The translations under genes and the position numbers were made by a program. A stretch of DNA of 64,000 nt, taken from assembly GCA_030674185.1 (NCBI GenBank), contig CM060312.1:1096992-1160991 (forward strand), written 5' to 3'. Positions within the stretch are counted from its first letter, which is position 1, and every line of letters begins with the position of its first letter. The notes beneath the pieces are model-generated. The model saw only the letters and a list, made by a program, of their open reading frames with translations, had not been told where the DNA came from and searched no databases. This document shows, piece by piece, positions 11,175 through 22,163 of this stretch. Source of the DNA: Monoplex corrugatus (Eukaryota; Mollusca; Gastropoda; Littorinimorpha; Ranellidae).

Positions 11175-11360
11175 CCTATTTATCTATCTATCTATATCTA
11201 TCTATCCATCTATCTGTCTGTCTATCTATCTATCTATTATCTATCTATTTATCTCTATGTATTTGTACTACCATCAGAGCGGATCCCACAAGAGTGAACT
11301 ACATGCGACATTCAAACAAAGAGAAAAGGTAACTGTGGAGACGCTATTACACCTGTGTGT
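10641..11360. repeat. Mixed simple repeats: CA, GTTA/GTCA and TATC tracts
   Basis: 10641-10800 is short unique sequence with two near copies of a tagtgtctatttactcactg segment. 10830-10910 is CA/CG. 11009-11112 is a tetranucleotide tract that changes from gtta to gtca and back. 11135-11265 is TATC repeat. No exon is seen. Confidence 0.9.
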
Positions 11361-13592
11361 GTTGTTTGCTGTGGTATTGTGTTACACAGTCTGTGTGTGT
11401 GTGTTGTTTGTTGTGGTATTGTGTTATACAGTCTGTGTGTGTTGTTTGTTGTGGTATTGTGTTACACAGTCTGTGTGTGTTGTTTGTTGTGGTATTGTGT
11501 TACACAGTCTGTGTGTGTGTTGTTTGTTGTGGTATTGTGTTACACAGTCTGTGTGTGTGTTGTTTGTTGTGGTATTGTGTTACACTGTCTGTGTGTGTTG
11601 TTGTTTGTTGTGGTATTGTGTTACACAGTCTGTGTGTGTTGTTTGTTGTGGTATTGTGTTACACAGTCTGTGTGTGTGTTGTTTGTTGTGGTATTGTGTT
11701 ACACAGTCTGTGTGTGTTGTTTGTTGTGGTATTGTGTTAAACAGTCTGTGTGTGTGTTGTTTGTTGTGGTATTGTGTTACACTGTCTTGTGTGTGTGCTG
11801 TTTGTTGTCGTATTGTGTTACACTGTCTGTGTGTGTGTGTTTGTTGTGGTATTGTGTTACACAGTCTGTGTGTGTTTGTTGTGGTATTGTGTTATACAGT
11901 CTTGTGTGTGTGTTGTTTGTTGTGGTATTTGTGTTACACAGTCTGTGTGTGTTGTTTGCTGTGGTATTGTGTAAACAGTCTGTGTGTGTGCTGTTTGTTG
12001 TGGTATTGTGTTACTTGTCTGTGTGTGTGCTGTTTGTTGTGGTATTGTGTTACACTGTCTGTGTGTGTGTGCTGTTTGCTGTGGTATTGTGTTATACAGT
12101 CTGTGTGTGTGCTGTTTGTTGTGATATTGTGTTATACAGTCTGTGTGTGTGTTTTTTGTGGTATTGTGTTACCTGTCTGTGTGTGTGCTGTTTGTTGTGG
12201 TATTGTGTTACACAGTCCGTCTGTGTGTGCTGTTTGTTGTGGTATTGTGTTATACAGTCTGTGTGTGTGCTGTTTGTTGTGGTATTGTGTTACACAGTCT
12301 GTGTGTGTGCTGTTTGTTGTGGTATTGTGTTACACAGTCCGTCTGTGTGTGCTGTTTGTTTTGGCATTGTGTTACACAGTCTGTGTGTGTGTTGTTTGTT
12401 GTGGTATTGTGTTACACAGTCTGTGTGTGTGTTGTTTGTTGTGGTATTGTGTTACACAGTCCGTCTGTGTGTGTGCTGTTTGCTGTGGTATTGTGTTACA
12501 CAGTCTGTGTGTGCTGTTTGTTGTGGTATTGTGTTACACAGTCTGTGTGTATGCTGTTTGTTGTGGTATTGTGTTACACAGTCTGTGTGTGTGTTGTTTG
12601 TTGTGGTATTGTGTTACACAGTTTGTGTGTGTTGTTTGTTGTGGTATTGTGTTACACAGTCTGTGTGTGTGCTGTTTGTTGTGGTATTGTGTTACACAGT
12701 CTGTGTGTGTGTGTTGTTTGTTGTGGTATTGTGTTACACAGTTTGTGTGTGTGTTGTTTGTTGTGGTATTGTGTTACACAGTCTGTGTGTGTTGTTTGTT
12801 GTATTGTGTTACACAGTCTGTGTGTGTGTTGTTTGTTGTGGTATTGTGTTAACAGTCTGTGTGTGTGTTGTTGTTTGTTGTGGTATTTGTGTTATTTCAC
12901 AGTCTGTGTGTGGTTGTTGTTTGTTGTTTGTGGTATTGTGTTACAGTCTGTGTGTGTGTTGTTTGTGTGGTATTGTGTTTATACAGTCTGTGTGTTGTTG
13001 TTGTTGTGGTATTGTGTTACACAGTCTGTGTGTGTTGTTTGTTGTGGTATTGTGTTACACAGTCTGTGTGTGTGTTGTTTGTTGTGGTATTGTGTTACAC
13101 AGTCTGTGTGTGTGTTGTTTGTTGTGGTATTGTGTTACACAGTGTGTGTGTGTTGTTTGTTGTGGTATTGTGTTACACAGTGTGTGTGTGTGTTGTTTGT
13201 TGTGGTATTGTGTTACACAGTCTGTGTGTGTGCTGTTTGTTGTGGTATTGTGTTATACAGTCTGTGTGTGTTGTTTGTTGTGGTATTGTGTTACACTGTC
13301 TGTGTGTGTGCTGTTTGTTGTGGTATTGTGTTATACAGTCTGTGTGTGTGCTGTTTGTTGTGGTATTGTGTTACACTGTCTGTGTGTGTGCTGTTTGTTG
13401 TGGTATTGTGTTACACAGTCTGTGTGTGTGTTGTTTGTTGTGGTATTGTGTTACACTGTCTGTGTGTGTGCTGTTTGTTGTGGTATTGTGTTACACTGTC
13501 TGTGTGTGTGCTGTTTGTTGTGGTATTGTGTTACACAGTCTGTGTGTGTTTGTTGTGGTATTGTGTTATACAGTCTTATTGTGTTATACAGT
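11361..13592. repeat. 40-bp satellite, segment 1 of 3
   Basis: Tandem units of about 40 bp: cagtctgtgtgtgtgttg, tttgttgtggtattgt, gttaca. Variation is mainly in the length of the TG run and in ttgct/ttgtt. The unit is not divisible by three and has no stop in any + frame, so all three + frames stay open for hundreds of codons of Cys/Val-rich repeat. These are satellite translations. This segment and the two following ones form one array broken by retrotransposons. Confidence 0.96.
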
Positions 13593-14978
13593 GTTATAGA
13601 TAACTGCGGACTGCCAGGCAAATACAAAGTCTGGTGTCTACAGTTCATGCTGATACCAAAGCTGCTGTGGCCACTGCTAATCTATGACATTTGCACCAGC
13701 ACAGTCGAAGCAATGGAAGCCAAAATCAACAAATACACAAGAAAATGGCTCGGTGTCCCACCTGGTCTCACTGATGTTGCATTCTACTGTCGTCAAGCAA
13801 TGCTGAAGCTACCTCTCAAATCCATAGTGGAGGAATACAAAGTTGGAAAAGCAAGACTGTTGAGCATGCTGGAGGAATCGGAAGACAATATCGTGAGATC
13901 AGTTCATCCAAAGCTGAGAACTGGCAGAAAGTGGAAAGTCCAAGAGGCTGTAAACAATGCCAAGAGAAACCTCAGCATCAAAGAAATAATTGGACACACG
14001 CAAACCAACAGACAGGGACTGGGAGCAACAAAAATGCAGTGGTGGTCCAAAGCCAAAGGGAAGGAAAAAAGAGACATGATCATACAGGAGTTGAAGGAAG
14101 AAGAAGATGTCAAAAGAGTGCAGAAGGCAGTCCAGCAAGGTCAACAGGGGCAATGGACAACATGGGACAGTGCACTCCAAAGAAGTCTCAGCTGGAACGA
14201 TATGTGGCACATGGCTCCTCTAAGGATAAGCTTCCTCCTCAGATCTGTATATGACCTGCTCCCCTCGAATGCAAACTTAGTGAAATGGGGGAAAGCAGAC
14301 GACCCAGCATGTCCGCTCTGTCAGAAGAAACAAACAGTGGAACATGTCCTAAGCTCTTGCAAAGTAGCGCTAGCCCAAGGAAGGTATACATGGAGGCACA
14401 ACCAAGTTCTGAAAGTGATCACAGATGTGGTTAGCGAAAAAACCATGACCCCAAACGCACCAATTGCTATGACAACGTTCTACAAAGCAGGAGGGAAACA
14501 GGTCTGGCCCGAAAGTGCTATGACAACCAGCACATTGCCAAAGGGTCTTCTGGATGGAGCAGTCGACTGGGAGTGTACAGCAGACCTCCCAGAGTGGAGA
14601 AATTACCCAGATGTCATCAGCAAGACAGGCATGAGACCAGACATCGCTCTCCACTCTGACTCCTCGAAACAAGTGATTCTGATAGAACTCACTGTGCCAT
14701 ACGAAAGCAGAATGGAAGAAGCACATATCTACAAGACCGAAAAATACGCCGGTCTTGCCAGCACCCTGAAGAAAGCAGGTCTGCGGGTCAAAATCTTCGC
14801 CATAGAGGTCGGGGCAAGAGGGTTTGTGGGCACCTCCGCTTATGATCTCATGAAACAACTCGCCATTTCTGGGAAGAAGAGGACTAGAGCCCTTAAAGCG
14901 ATGGCAGAGGCAGCAGAAAGGAGCTCAAGCTGGATCTGGGCAAGGAGGAACGAAAAAAGTGAACTTCATAAGGATTAA
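13593..14978 (+). mobile_element. R2/HERO/NeSL-type LINE, 3' part of ORF with restriction-like endonuclease
   Basis: An intact 461-codon frame from the array edge to TAA or TAG-type stop at 14976-14978. It begins after the RT core (CGLPGKYKVWCLQFMLIPKL), carries a CCHC zinc knuckle CPLCQKKQTVEHVLSSC at about 14306-14356, then WRHNQVLKVITDVV, and a PD-(D/E)xK endonuclease signature: RPDIALHS followed by VILIELTVPYE (about 14635-14705). This layout, RT then CCHC then restriction-like endonuclease at the C-terminus, belongs to the R2/NeSL/CRE/HERO group and not to APE-type LINEs. The copy is 5' truncated. Lack of any stop or frameshift over 1.4 kb suggests a young insertion. Confidence 0.85.
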
Positions 14979-14984
14979 ATTCCC

Positions 14985-15240
14985 TACAGATGATGTGTGC
15001 CCCGTTAGCACATTGGTAAAACCGCGTACCGCAGTTCTGAAGCGCAGAATCGCCCAGGTTCGATCCCCGGCGTGGGAAAAAAAAAAAAAAATAGACAACA
15101 GCATGACCTGGAGTCATGACCTGGATGTGGCCCGGCCCCCCGAGAGTGTAAGGAATTCAGGGCCGAAACACTTGTCTAAAGGGGGTTACTTCTCTGAAGA
15201 CCTTCTGTTGTCTAGCTCTCCCTAGAGTTTCTTTCTACCA
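14985..15240 (+). mobile_element. tRNA-derived SINE (or SINE-like 3' module)
   Basis: Bases 15006-15016 (tagcacattgg) fit a Pol III A box and 15057-15067 (ggttcgatccc) fit a B box exactly, 40 bp apart. The T-arm-like region is followed by about 15 A residues at 15077-15091. Acceptor-stem pairing is poor, so this is a tRNA-derived head and not a functional tRNA. A body from 15115 to 15240 follows (catgacctggatgtggcc, ggccgaaacacttg, ctctgaagaccttctg); the same body recurs at 60655-60782 without the tRNA head. Satellite resumes at 15241. It could be a separate SINE or could share the 3' end of the LINE next to it. Confidence 0.75.
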
Positions 15241-18200
15241 GTCTGTGTGTGTGTTGTTTGTTGTGGTATTGTGTTACACAGTCTGTGTGTGTTGTTTGCT
15301 GTGGTATTGTGTAAACAGTCTGTGTGTGTGCTGTTTGTTGTGGTATTGTGTTACTCTGTCTGTGTGTGTGCTGTTTGTTGTGGTATTGTGTTACACTGTC
15401 TGTGTGTGTGTGTGTTTGCTGTGGTATTGTGTTATACAGTCTGTGTGTGTGCTGTTTGTTGTGATATTGTGTTATACAGTCTGTGTGTGTGCTGTTTGTT
15501 GTGGTATTGTGTTACACAGTCCGTCTGTGTGTGCTGTTTGTTGTGGTATTGTGTTACACAGTCTGTGTGTGTGTTGTTTGTTGTGGTATTGTGTTACACA
15601 GTCTGTGTGTGTGCTGTTTGTTGTGGTATTGTGTTACACAGTCCGTCTGTGTGTGCTGTTTGTTGTGGCATTGTGTTATACAGTCTGTGTGTGCGCTGTT
15701 TGTTGTGGTATTGTGTTATACAGTCGTGTGTGTTGTTTGTGGGGAGGTTTGTTGTTGTTGTGGTATTGTGTTACACAGTCTGTGTGTGTGTTGTTTGTTG
15801 TGGTATTGTGTTACACAGTTTGTGTGTGTGTTGTTTGTTGTGGTATTGTTTTACACAGTCTGTGTGTGTGTTGTTTGTTGTGGTATTGTGTTACACAGTT
15901 GTGGTGTGTGTGTTTGTTTGTTGTGGTATTGTGTTACACAGTCTGTGTGTGTGTTGTTTGTTGTGGTATTGTGTTACACAGTCTGTGTGTGTGTGTTGTT
16001 TGCTGTGGTATTGTGTTATACAGTCTGTGTGTGTGCTGTTTGTTGTGATATTGTGTTATACAGTCTGTTGTGTGTTTGTTGTGGTATTGTGTTAACCTGT
16101 CTGTGTGTGTGCTGTTTGTTGTGTGTATTGTGTTACACAGTCCGTCTGTGTGTGCTGTTTGTTGTGGTATTGTGTTAACAGTCTGTGTGTGTGCTGTTTG
16201 TTGTGGTATTGTGTTACACAGTCTGTGTGTGTGCTGTTTGTTGTGGTATTGTGTTACACAGTCCGTCTGTGTGTGCTGTTTGTTTTGGCATTGTGTTACA
16301 CAGTCTATGTGTGTGTTGTTTGTTGTGGTATTGTGTTACACAGTCTGTGTGTGTGTTGTTTGTTGTGGTATTGTGTTACACAGTCCGTCTGTGTGTGCTG
16401 TTTGCTGTGGTATTGTGTTACACAGTCTGTGTGTGCTGTTTTGTTGTGGTATTGTGTTACACAGTCTGTGTGTTGTTTGTTGTGGTATTGTGTTACACAG
16501 TCTGTGTGTGTGTTGTTTGTTGTGGTATTGTGTTACACAGTGTGTGTGTGTGTGTTGTTTGCTGTGGTATTGTGTAAACAGTGTGTGTGTGCTGTTTGCT
16601 GTGGTATTGTGTAAACAGTGTGTGTGTGTGTTTGTTTGTTGTGGTATTGTGTTACACAGTGTGTGTGTGTGTTGTTTGCTGTGGTATTGTGTAAACAGTG
16701 TATGTGTGCTGTTTGCTGTGGTATTGTGTAAACAGTGTGTGTGTGCTGTTTGTTGTGGAATTGTGTTACACAGTCTGGGTGTGCTGTTTCTTGTGGTATT
16801 GTGTTACACAGTCTGTGTGTGTGTTTGTTTGCTGTGTATTGTGTTACACAGTTGTATGTGTGTGCTGTTTGCTGTGGTATTGTGTTACACAGTGTGTGTG
16901 TGCTGTTTGTTGTGGTATTGTGTTACACAGTGTGTGTGTGTGCTGTTTTTGTGGTATTTTGTTACACAGTCTGTGTGTGTGTTGTTTGTTGTGGTATTGT
17001 GTTACACAGTCTGTGTGTGTGTTGTTTGCTGTGGTATTGTGTTACACAGTTTGTGTGTGTGTTGTTTGTTGTGGTATGTGTGTTACACAGTTTGTGTGTG
17101 TGTTGTTTGTTGTGGTATTGTGTTATACAGTCTGTGTGTGTGTGTTGTTTGCTGTGGTATTGTGTTACACAGTTGTGTGTGTGTGTTGTTTGTTGTGGTA
17201 TTGTGTTATACAGTCTGTGTGTGTGTTGTTTGTTGTGGTATTGTGTTATACAGTCTGTGTGTGTGTTGTTTGCTGTGGTATTGTGTTATACAGTCTGTGT
17301 GTGTTTGTTGTGGTATTGTGTTATACAGTCTGTGTGTGTGTTGTTTGTTGTGGTATTGTGTTACACAGTCTGTGTGTGTTGTTTGCTGTGGTATTGTGTA
17401 AACAGTCTGTGTGTGTGCTGTTTGTTGTGGTATTGTGTTACTCTGTCTGTGTGTGTGCTGTTTGTTGTGGTATTGTGTTACACTGTCTGTGTGTGTGTGC
17501 TGTTTGCTGTGGTATTGTGTTATACAGTCTGTGTGTGTGCTGTTTGTTGTGATATTGTGTTATACAGTCTGTGTGTGTGCTGTTTGTTGTGGTATTGTGT
17601 TACACAGTCCGTCTGTGTGTGCTGTTTGTTGTGGTATTGTGTTACACAGTCTGTGTGTGTGTTGTTTGTTGTGGTATTGTGTTACACAGTCTGTGTGTGT
17701 GCTGTTTGTTGTGGTATTGTGTTACACAGTCTGTCTGTGTGTGTGCTGTTTGTTGTGGCATTGTGTTATACAGTCTGTGTGTGCGCTGTTTGTTGTGGTA
17801 TTGTGTTATACAGTCTGTGTGTGTGCTGTTTGTTGTGGTATTGTGTTACACAGTGTGTGTGTATTGTTTGTTGTGGTATTGTGTTACACAGTGTGTGTGT
17901 GTTGTTTGTTGTAGTATTGTGTTACACAGTGTGTGTGTGTTGTTTGTTGTGGTATTGTGTTACACAGTGTGTGTGTGTGTTGTTTGTTGTGGTATTGTGT
18001 TACACAGTGTGTGTGTGTTGTTTGTTGTAGTATTGTGTTACACAGTCTGTGTGTGTGTTGTTTGTTGTGGTATTGTGTTACACAGTGTGTGTGTGTTTGT
18101 TTGTTGTGGTATTGTGTAAACAGTGTGTGTGTGCTGTTTGCTGTGGTATTGTGTAAACAGTGTGTGTGTGTTGTTTGTTGTGGTATTGTGTTACACAGTG

Positions 18201-19726
18201 TGTGTGTGTGTTGTTTGCTGTGGTATTGTGTAAACAGTGTATGTGTGCTGTTTGCTGTGGTATTGTGTAAACAGTGTGTGTGTGCTGTTTGTTGTGGTAT
18301 TGTGTTACACAGTCTGTGTGTGCTGTTTGTTGTGGTATTGTGTTACACAGTCTGTGTGTGTGTTGTTTGCTGTGTATTGTGTTACACAGTCTGTATGTGT
18401 GTGCTGTTTGCTGTGGTATTGTGTTACACAGTGTGTGTGTGCTGTTTGTGGTGGTATTGTGTTACACAGTGTGTGTGTGTGCTGTTTATTGTTGGATTTT
18501 GTTACACAGTCTGTGTGTGTGTTGTTTGTTGTGGTATTGTGTTACACAGTCTGTGTGTATGTTATTTGTTGTGGTATTGTGTTACACAGTTTGTGTGTGT
18601 GTTGTTTGTTGTGGTATTGTGTTACACAGTCTGTGTGTGTGCTGTTTGTTGTGGTATTGTGTTACACAGTCTGTGTGTGTGTTGTTTGTTGTGGTATTGT
18701 GTTACACATCGTGTGTGTGTATGTTTTGTGTGCTGTTTATGTGGTATTTTGTTACACAGTCTGTGTGTGTGTTGTTTGTTGTGGTATTGTGTTACACAGT
18801 CTGTGTGTGTGTTGTTTGTGTGGTATTGTGTTACACAGTCTGTGTGTGTGTTGTTTGTTGTGGTATTGTGTTTACACAGTTTGTTGTGTGTGTTGTTTGT
18901 TGTGGTATTGTGTTTTTACAGTCTGTGTTGTGTGTTTTTGTGGTATTGTGTTACACAGTTGTGTGTGTGTTGTTGTTTGTTGTGGTATTGTGTTTACAGT
19001 CTTGTGTTGTGTGTTGTTTGTTGTGGTATTGTGTTACACAGTCTGTGTGTGTGTTGTTTGTTGTGGTATTGTGTTACACAGTCTATGGTGTGTGTTGTTT
19101 GTTGTGGTATTGTGTTATACAGTCTGTGTGTGTTGTTGTTTGTTGTGGTATTGTGTTACACAGTCTATGTGTGTGTGTTGTTTGTTGTGGTATTGTGTTA
19201 CACAGTCTATGTGTGTGTGTTGTTTGTTGTGGTATTGTGTTACACAGTCTGTGTGTGTGTGTTGTTTGTTGTGGTATTGTGTTACACAGTCTATGTGTGT
19301 GTGTTGTTTGTTGTGGTATTGTGTTACACTGTCTATGTGTGTGTGTTGTTTGTTGTGGTATTGTGTTACACAGTCTGTGTGTGTGCTGTTTGTTGTGGTA
19401 TTGTGTTACACTGTCTGTGTGTGTGCTGTTTGTTGTGGTATTGTGTTACACAGTCTGTGTGTGTGTTGTTTGTTGTGGTATTGTGTTACACAGTCTGTGT
19501 GTGTGTTGTTTGTTGTGGTATTGTGTTATACAGTCTGTGTGTGTTGTTTGTTGTGGTATTGTGTTACACAGTCTGTGTGTGTTGTTTGTTGTGGTATTGT
19601 GATACACAGTCTGTGTGTGTTGTTTGTTGTGGTATTGTGTTACACAGTCTGTGTGTGTGTTGTTTGTTGTGGTATTGTGTTACACAGTCTGTGTGTGCTG
19701 TTTGTTGTGGTATTGTGTTACACAGT
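15241..19726. repeat. 40-bp satellite, segment 2 of 3
   Basis: Same unit as segment 1. Higher-order structure is visible: the run of variants from about 15280 to 15720 (aaacagtctg, actctgtctg, gtccgtctg, gtgcgctg) recurs almost unit for unit at about 17390-17810, and also resembles 11960-12440, which indicates duplication of blocks of many units. Confidence 0.95.
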
Positions 19727-21807
19727 GTGGTACAATAGTGTAGGACCTGAACTGTTAGAGGCCAAGCGTGAGCGTAGGAAAGCGGAGAAACAATGGCGCA
19801 CTACTGGACTCACTGTTCATAGACAGATCTTTCAGCTCGCCAGGAACAAAGTGACTAACATTGTTCATCGTACAAAATCAGCATTCTTCTCCTCACAGAT
19901 TCTTGCATGCACAACAGCTAAGCAGTTATTTGGTGTCACAAACAATATCCTTGGCAAAGTAGACACTTCTCCTCTTCCAACAATTTATTCAGTGCATGAA
20001 CTTCCTCAGAAATTTGCAGACTTTTTTGCAAGCAAGATTGCTTTGATCCGCGAAAAACTTGATTCTGCTGTTGTTCCCCCTGTTCGTGTACCCGATGACA
20101 GAGTATATCGTGGTCCTAATTTGCATGTCTTTAAGCCAGTCACAGAAGAGTTTGTTAAGAAAATGTGTCTGAATTGTAATCCAAAGTCATGTGAACTTGA
20201 CCCCGTGCCAACAGCTTGTCTCATTGACTGTCTTGATGTTTTGTTACCCCAGATAACTCACGTCATGAATACTTCTCTCTCCTCTGGTTGTTTTCCACCC
20301 ATCTTTAAGTTAGCAATTGTTCGGCCACTTTTAAAGAAGGCATCATTAGATCGGAACTGTTTAAAGAATTATAGACCCGTTTCTAATCTGTCATTCCTTT
20401 CTAAAGTTCTTGAGAAAATCGTTCTTTCCCAACTGTTAGACCACCTCACTCACAACCACCTCCTGAATCCACACAAGTCAGCATACAGGCAGTCACACAG
20501 CACTGAAACAGCTCTCCTGAGGATAGTCAACGACATTCTTCTCGGTCTTGACAATGACCGAGTTTCCATTCTTGCTCTCTTAGATCTCTCCACTGCCTTT
20601 GACACTATTGATCATTCTATCCTTCTGTCCAGACTTCAAACTTCTTTTGGCATCTGTGGTTCTGTTCTGAGTTGGTTCCAATCCTATCTAGTCGATCGCA
20701 CTCAAACTGTCTGTGTGAAGGGTGTTTCTTCTGAACCATCTGTTCTGTCTTCCGGCGTCCCACAAGGGTCTGTTCTGGGACCCATGCTTTTTGTGCTGTA
20801 TGCGTCACCTGTGTCCGATGTCATCAGTCGTCACGCCATGTCACATGAGAGCTTCGCTGATGATACTCAGGTTCATCAGTCGGCTTCCATTGATGAAATT
20901 GATGGGCTGATGGCTCGGACGCAGGGGTGCATTTCAGACCTGAAGGTATGGATGACACAAAATAAACTTCAGCTAAATGATGACAAAACGGAACTCCTCC
21001 TAGCTTGCCCCAAGAAATTTCTCAGCCAACCATCTTTGCCCACTTCTCTTGAAATGGGCAATATCACAGTTCCCTTTTCTTCCGCTGTTCGCAGTCTTGG
21101 GGTCACTCTTGACCAAACCCTCTCTTTTCAGCAACACATCTCAAATGTTTGTAGAAGTGCTTACTTTGAACTTCGGAAGATTAGCTCTGTCCGCCACCTC
21201 CTGTCTGCTGACGCTACTAAAACTCTAGTCTGTGCTTTCATCTTCTCTAAACTTGACTATTGCAACTCTCTTTTGGTTGGACTTCCTAAACATCTCTTAC
21301 ATAGACTTCAACGAATACAGAATAATGCCGCCCGTCTGGTTTGTAGGTCCTCTAAATTTGAACATGTCTCTCCTTTGCTTCACTCACTTCACTGGCTTCC
21401 CATCTCAGACAGGATAGATTACAAAATTTCTTCACTGACCTACCATGCTGTCTCTGGCACTGGCCCTGAATACCTCTCTGAACTTGTTCACATTTACACT
21501 CCTTCTCGCTCTCTCCGCTCTTCATCTGACACTAGACTTCTCCGCATTCCCTCTGTGAGGACAAAAACTTATGGCCAACGATCTTTCTCTTACCAGGCTC
21601 CCACTACGTGGAATACCCTACCAACTCCTCTCAGGCACGCAGAGTCTATTACCTCTTTCAAAACCTCACTCAAAACACATCTGTTCTCGTGCTGACTTCT
21701 CCTCTTCGTGGTGCTTCTTCTTTATGCTTATGATATTGACAACCTGCAATTGTGTATGTTGTGTGTGTGTGTGTTTGTGTGTGTGTGTGCGTGGCGCGCG
21801 CGCGTGC

Positions 21808-21856
<49 letters not shown>

Positions 21857-22163
21857 TGTGTGTGTGTGTGTGTACTTGTAAAGCGCCAGAAGCAATTTTT
21901 TGGACTGTGCGCTATATAAATGCTCATTATTATTATTATTATTATTATTACGAAAGGTCTGTTGTTGTTTCATTGCGTAAGTCAGTGTTTGAACTTGAAT
22001 ATTCTGTGGTTTTTGATGTATCTTCTTACTTGTGTAGCTTTGATGGTGGTTGTTTTCTCATTGTATACGTAGTTGTGAACATTTTTTTGTTTTGCGAAAT
22101 GTAAAGCGCTGGTGAGCATGTTTGCATGGAATATGCGCTATATAAATAAACATTATTATTATT
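19727..22163 (+). mobile_element. L2-like LINE, 5' truncated, plus a second LINE tail
   Basis: Inserted in the 40-bp satellite: the string attgtgttacacagt flanks it at 19712-19726 and 22164-22178, which fits a 15-bp target site duplication, although the array itself could supply it. The ORF part runs to 21695. The 3' UTR has a TG tract (21762-21872), then AAAGCGCC, GCGCTATATAAAT and (ATT)n to about 21949. Bases 21951-22163 are a further LINE tail (AAAGCGCTGGTGAGCATG, GCGCTATATAAAT, (ATT)n) homologous to 1310-1560, so two related elements lie head to tail or one is inserted in the other's tail. Confidence 0.88.
19728..21695 (+). CDS. LINE reverse transcriptase, C-terminal 655 codons open
   Basis: The open frame starts within the linker before RT (LLEAKRERRKAEKQWRTTG) and includes all main RT blocks: [49 protein letters not shown], and ESFADDTQVH, in which FADD is the catalytic box (Y to F variant). 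KLQLNDDKTELL and SLGVTLDQTLSF follow, then the C-terminal region KLDYCNSLLVGL, LHWLPISDRIDYK and FKTSLKTHLFSC. It lacks the N-terminal endonuclease because of 5' truncation. With no stop in 2 kb it is young. The satellite frame upstream is joined to it only by chance. Confidence 0.9.
   Translation, partial: WYNSVGPELLEAKRERRKAEKQWRTTGLTVHRQIFQLARNKVTNIVHRTKSAFFSSQILACTTAKQLFGVTNNILGKVDTSPLPTIYSVHELPQKFADFFASKIALIREKLDSAVVPPVRVPDDRVYRGPNLHVFKPVTEEFVKKMCLNCNPKSCELDPVPTACLIDCLDVLLPQITHVMNTSLSSGCFPPIFKLAIVRPLLKKASLDRNCLKNYRPVSNLSFLSKVLEKIVLSQLLDHLTHNHLLNPHKSAYRQSHSTETALLRIVNDILLGLDNDRVSILALLDLSTAFDTIDHSILLSRLQTSFGICGSVLSWFQSYLVDRTQTVCVKGVSSEPSVLSSGVPQGSVLGPMLFVLYASPVSDVISRHAMSHESFADDTQVHQSASIDEIDGLMARTQGCISDLKVWMTQNKLQLNDDKTELLLACPKKFLSQPSLPTSLEMGNITVPFSSAVRSLGVTLDQTLSFQQHISNVCRSAYFELRKISSVRHLLSADATKTLVCAFIFSKLDYCNSLLVGLPKHLLHRLQRIQNNAARLVCRSSKFEHVSPLLHSLHWLPISDRIDYKISSLTYHAVSGTGPEYLSELVHIYTPSRSLRSSSDTRLLRIPSVRTKTYGQRSFSYQAPTTWNTLPTPLRHAESITSFKTSLKTHLFSC

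Noticed and set aside
11355..14978. 1207-codon + strand open frame
   Set aside because: The first two thirds are 40-bp satellite read in shifting phase; only the last 461 codons are real, and they belong to an R2/HERO-type LINE. The join is chance.
14997..15076. Functional tRNA gene
   Set aside because: A and B boxes fit, but acceptor and T stems pair poorly, an A run follows immediately and it sits in a SINE-like body.
18237..21695. 1152-codon + strand open frame
   Set aside because: Satellite translation joined by chance to the L2-like RT frame that starts at 19728.
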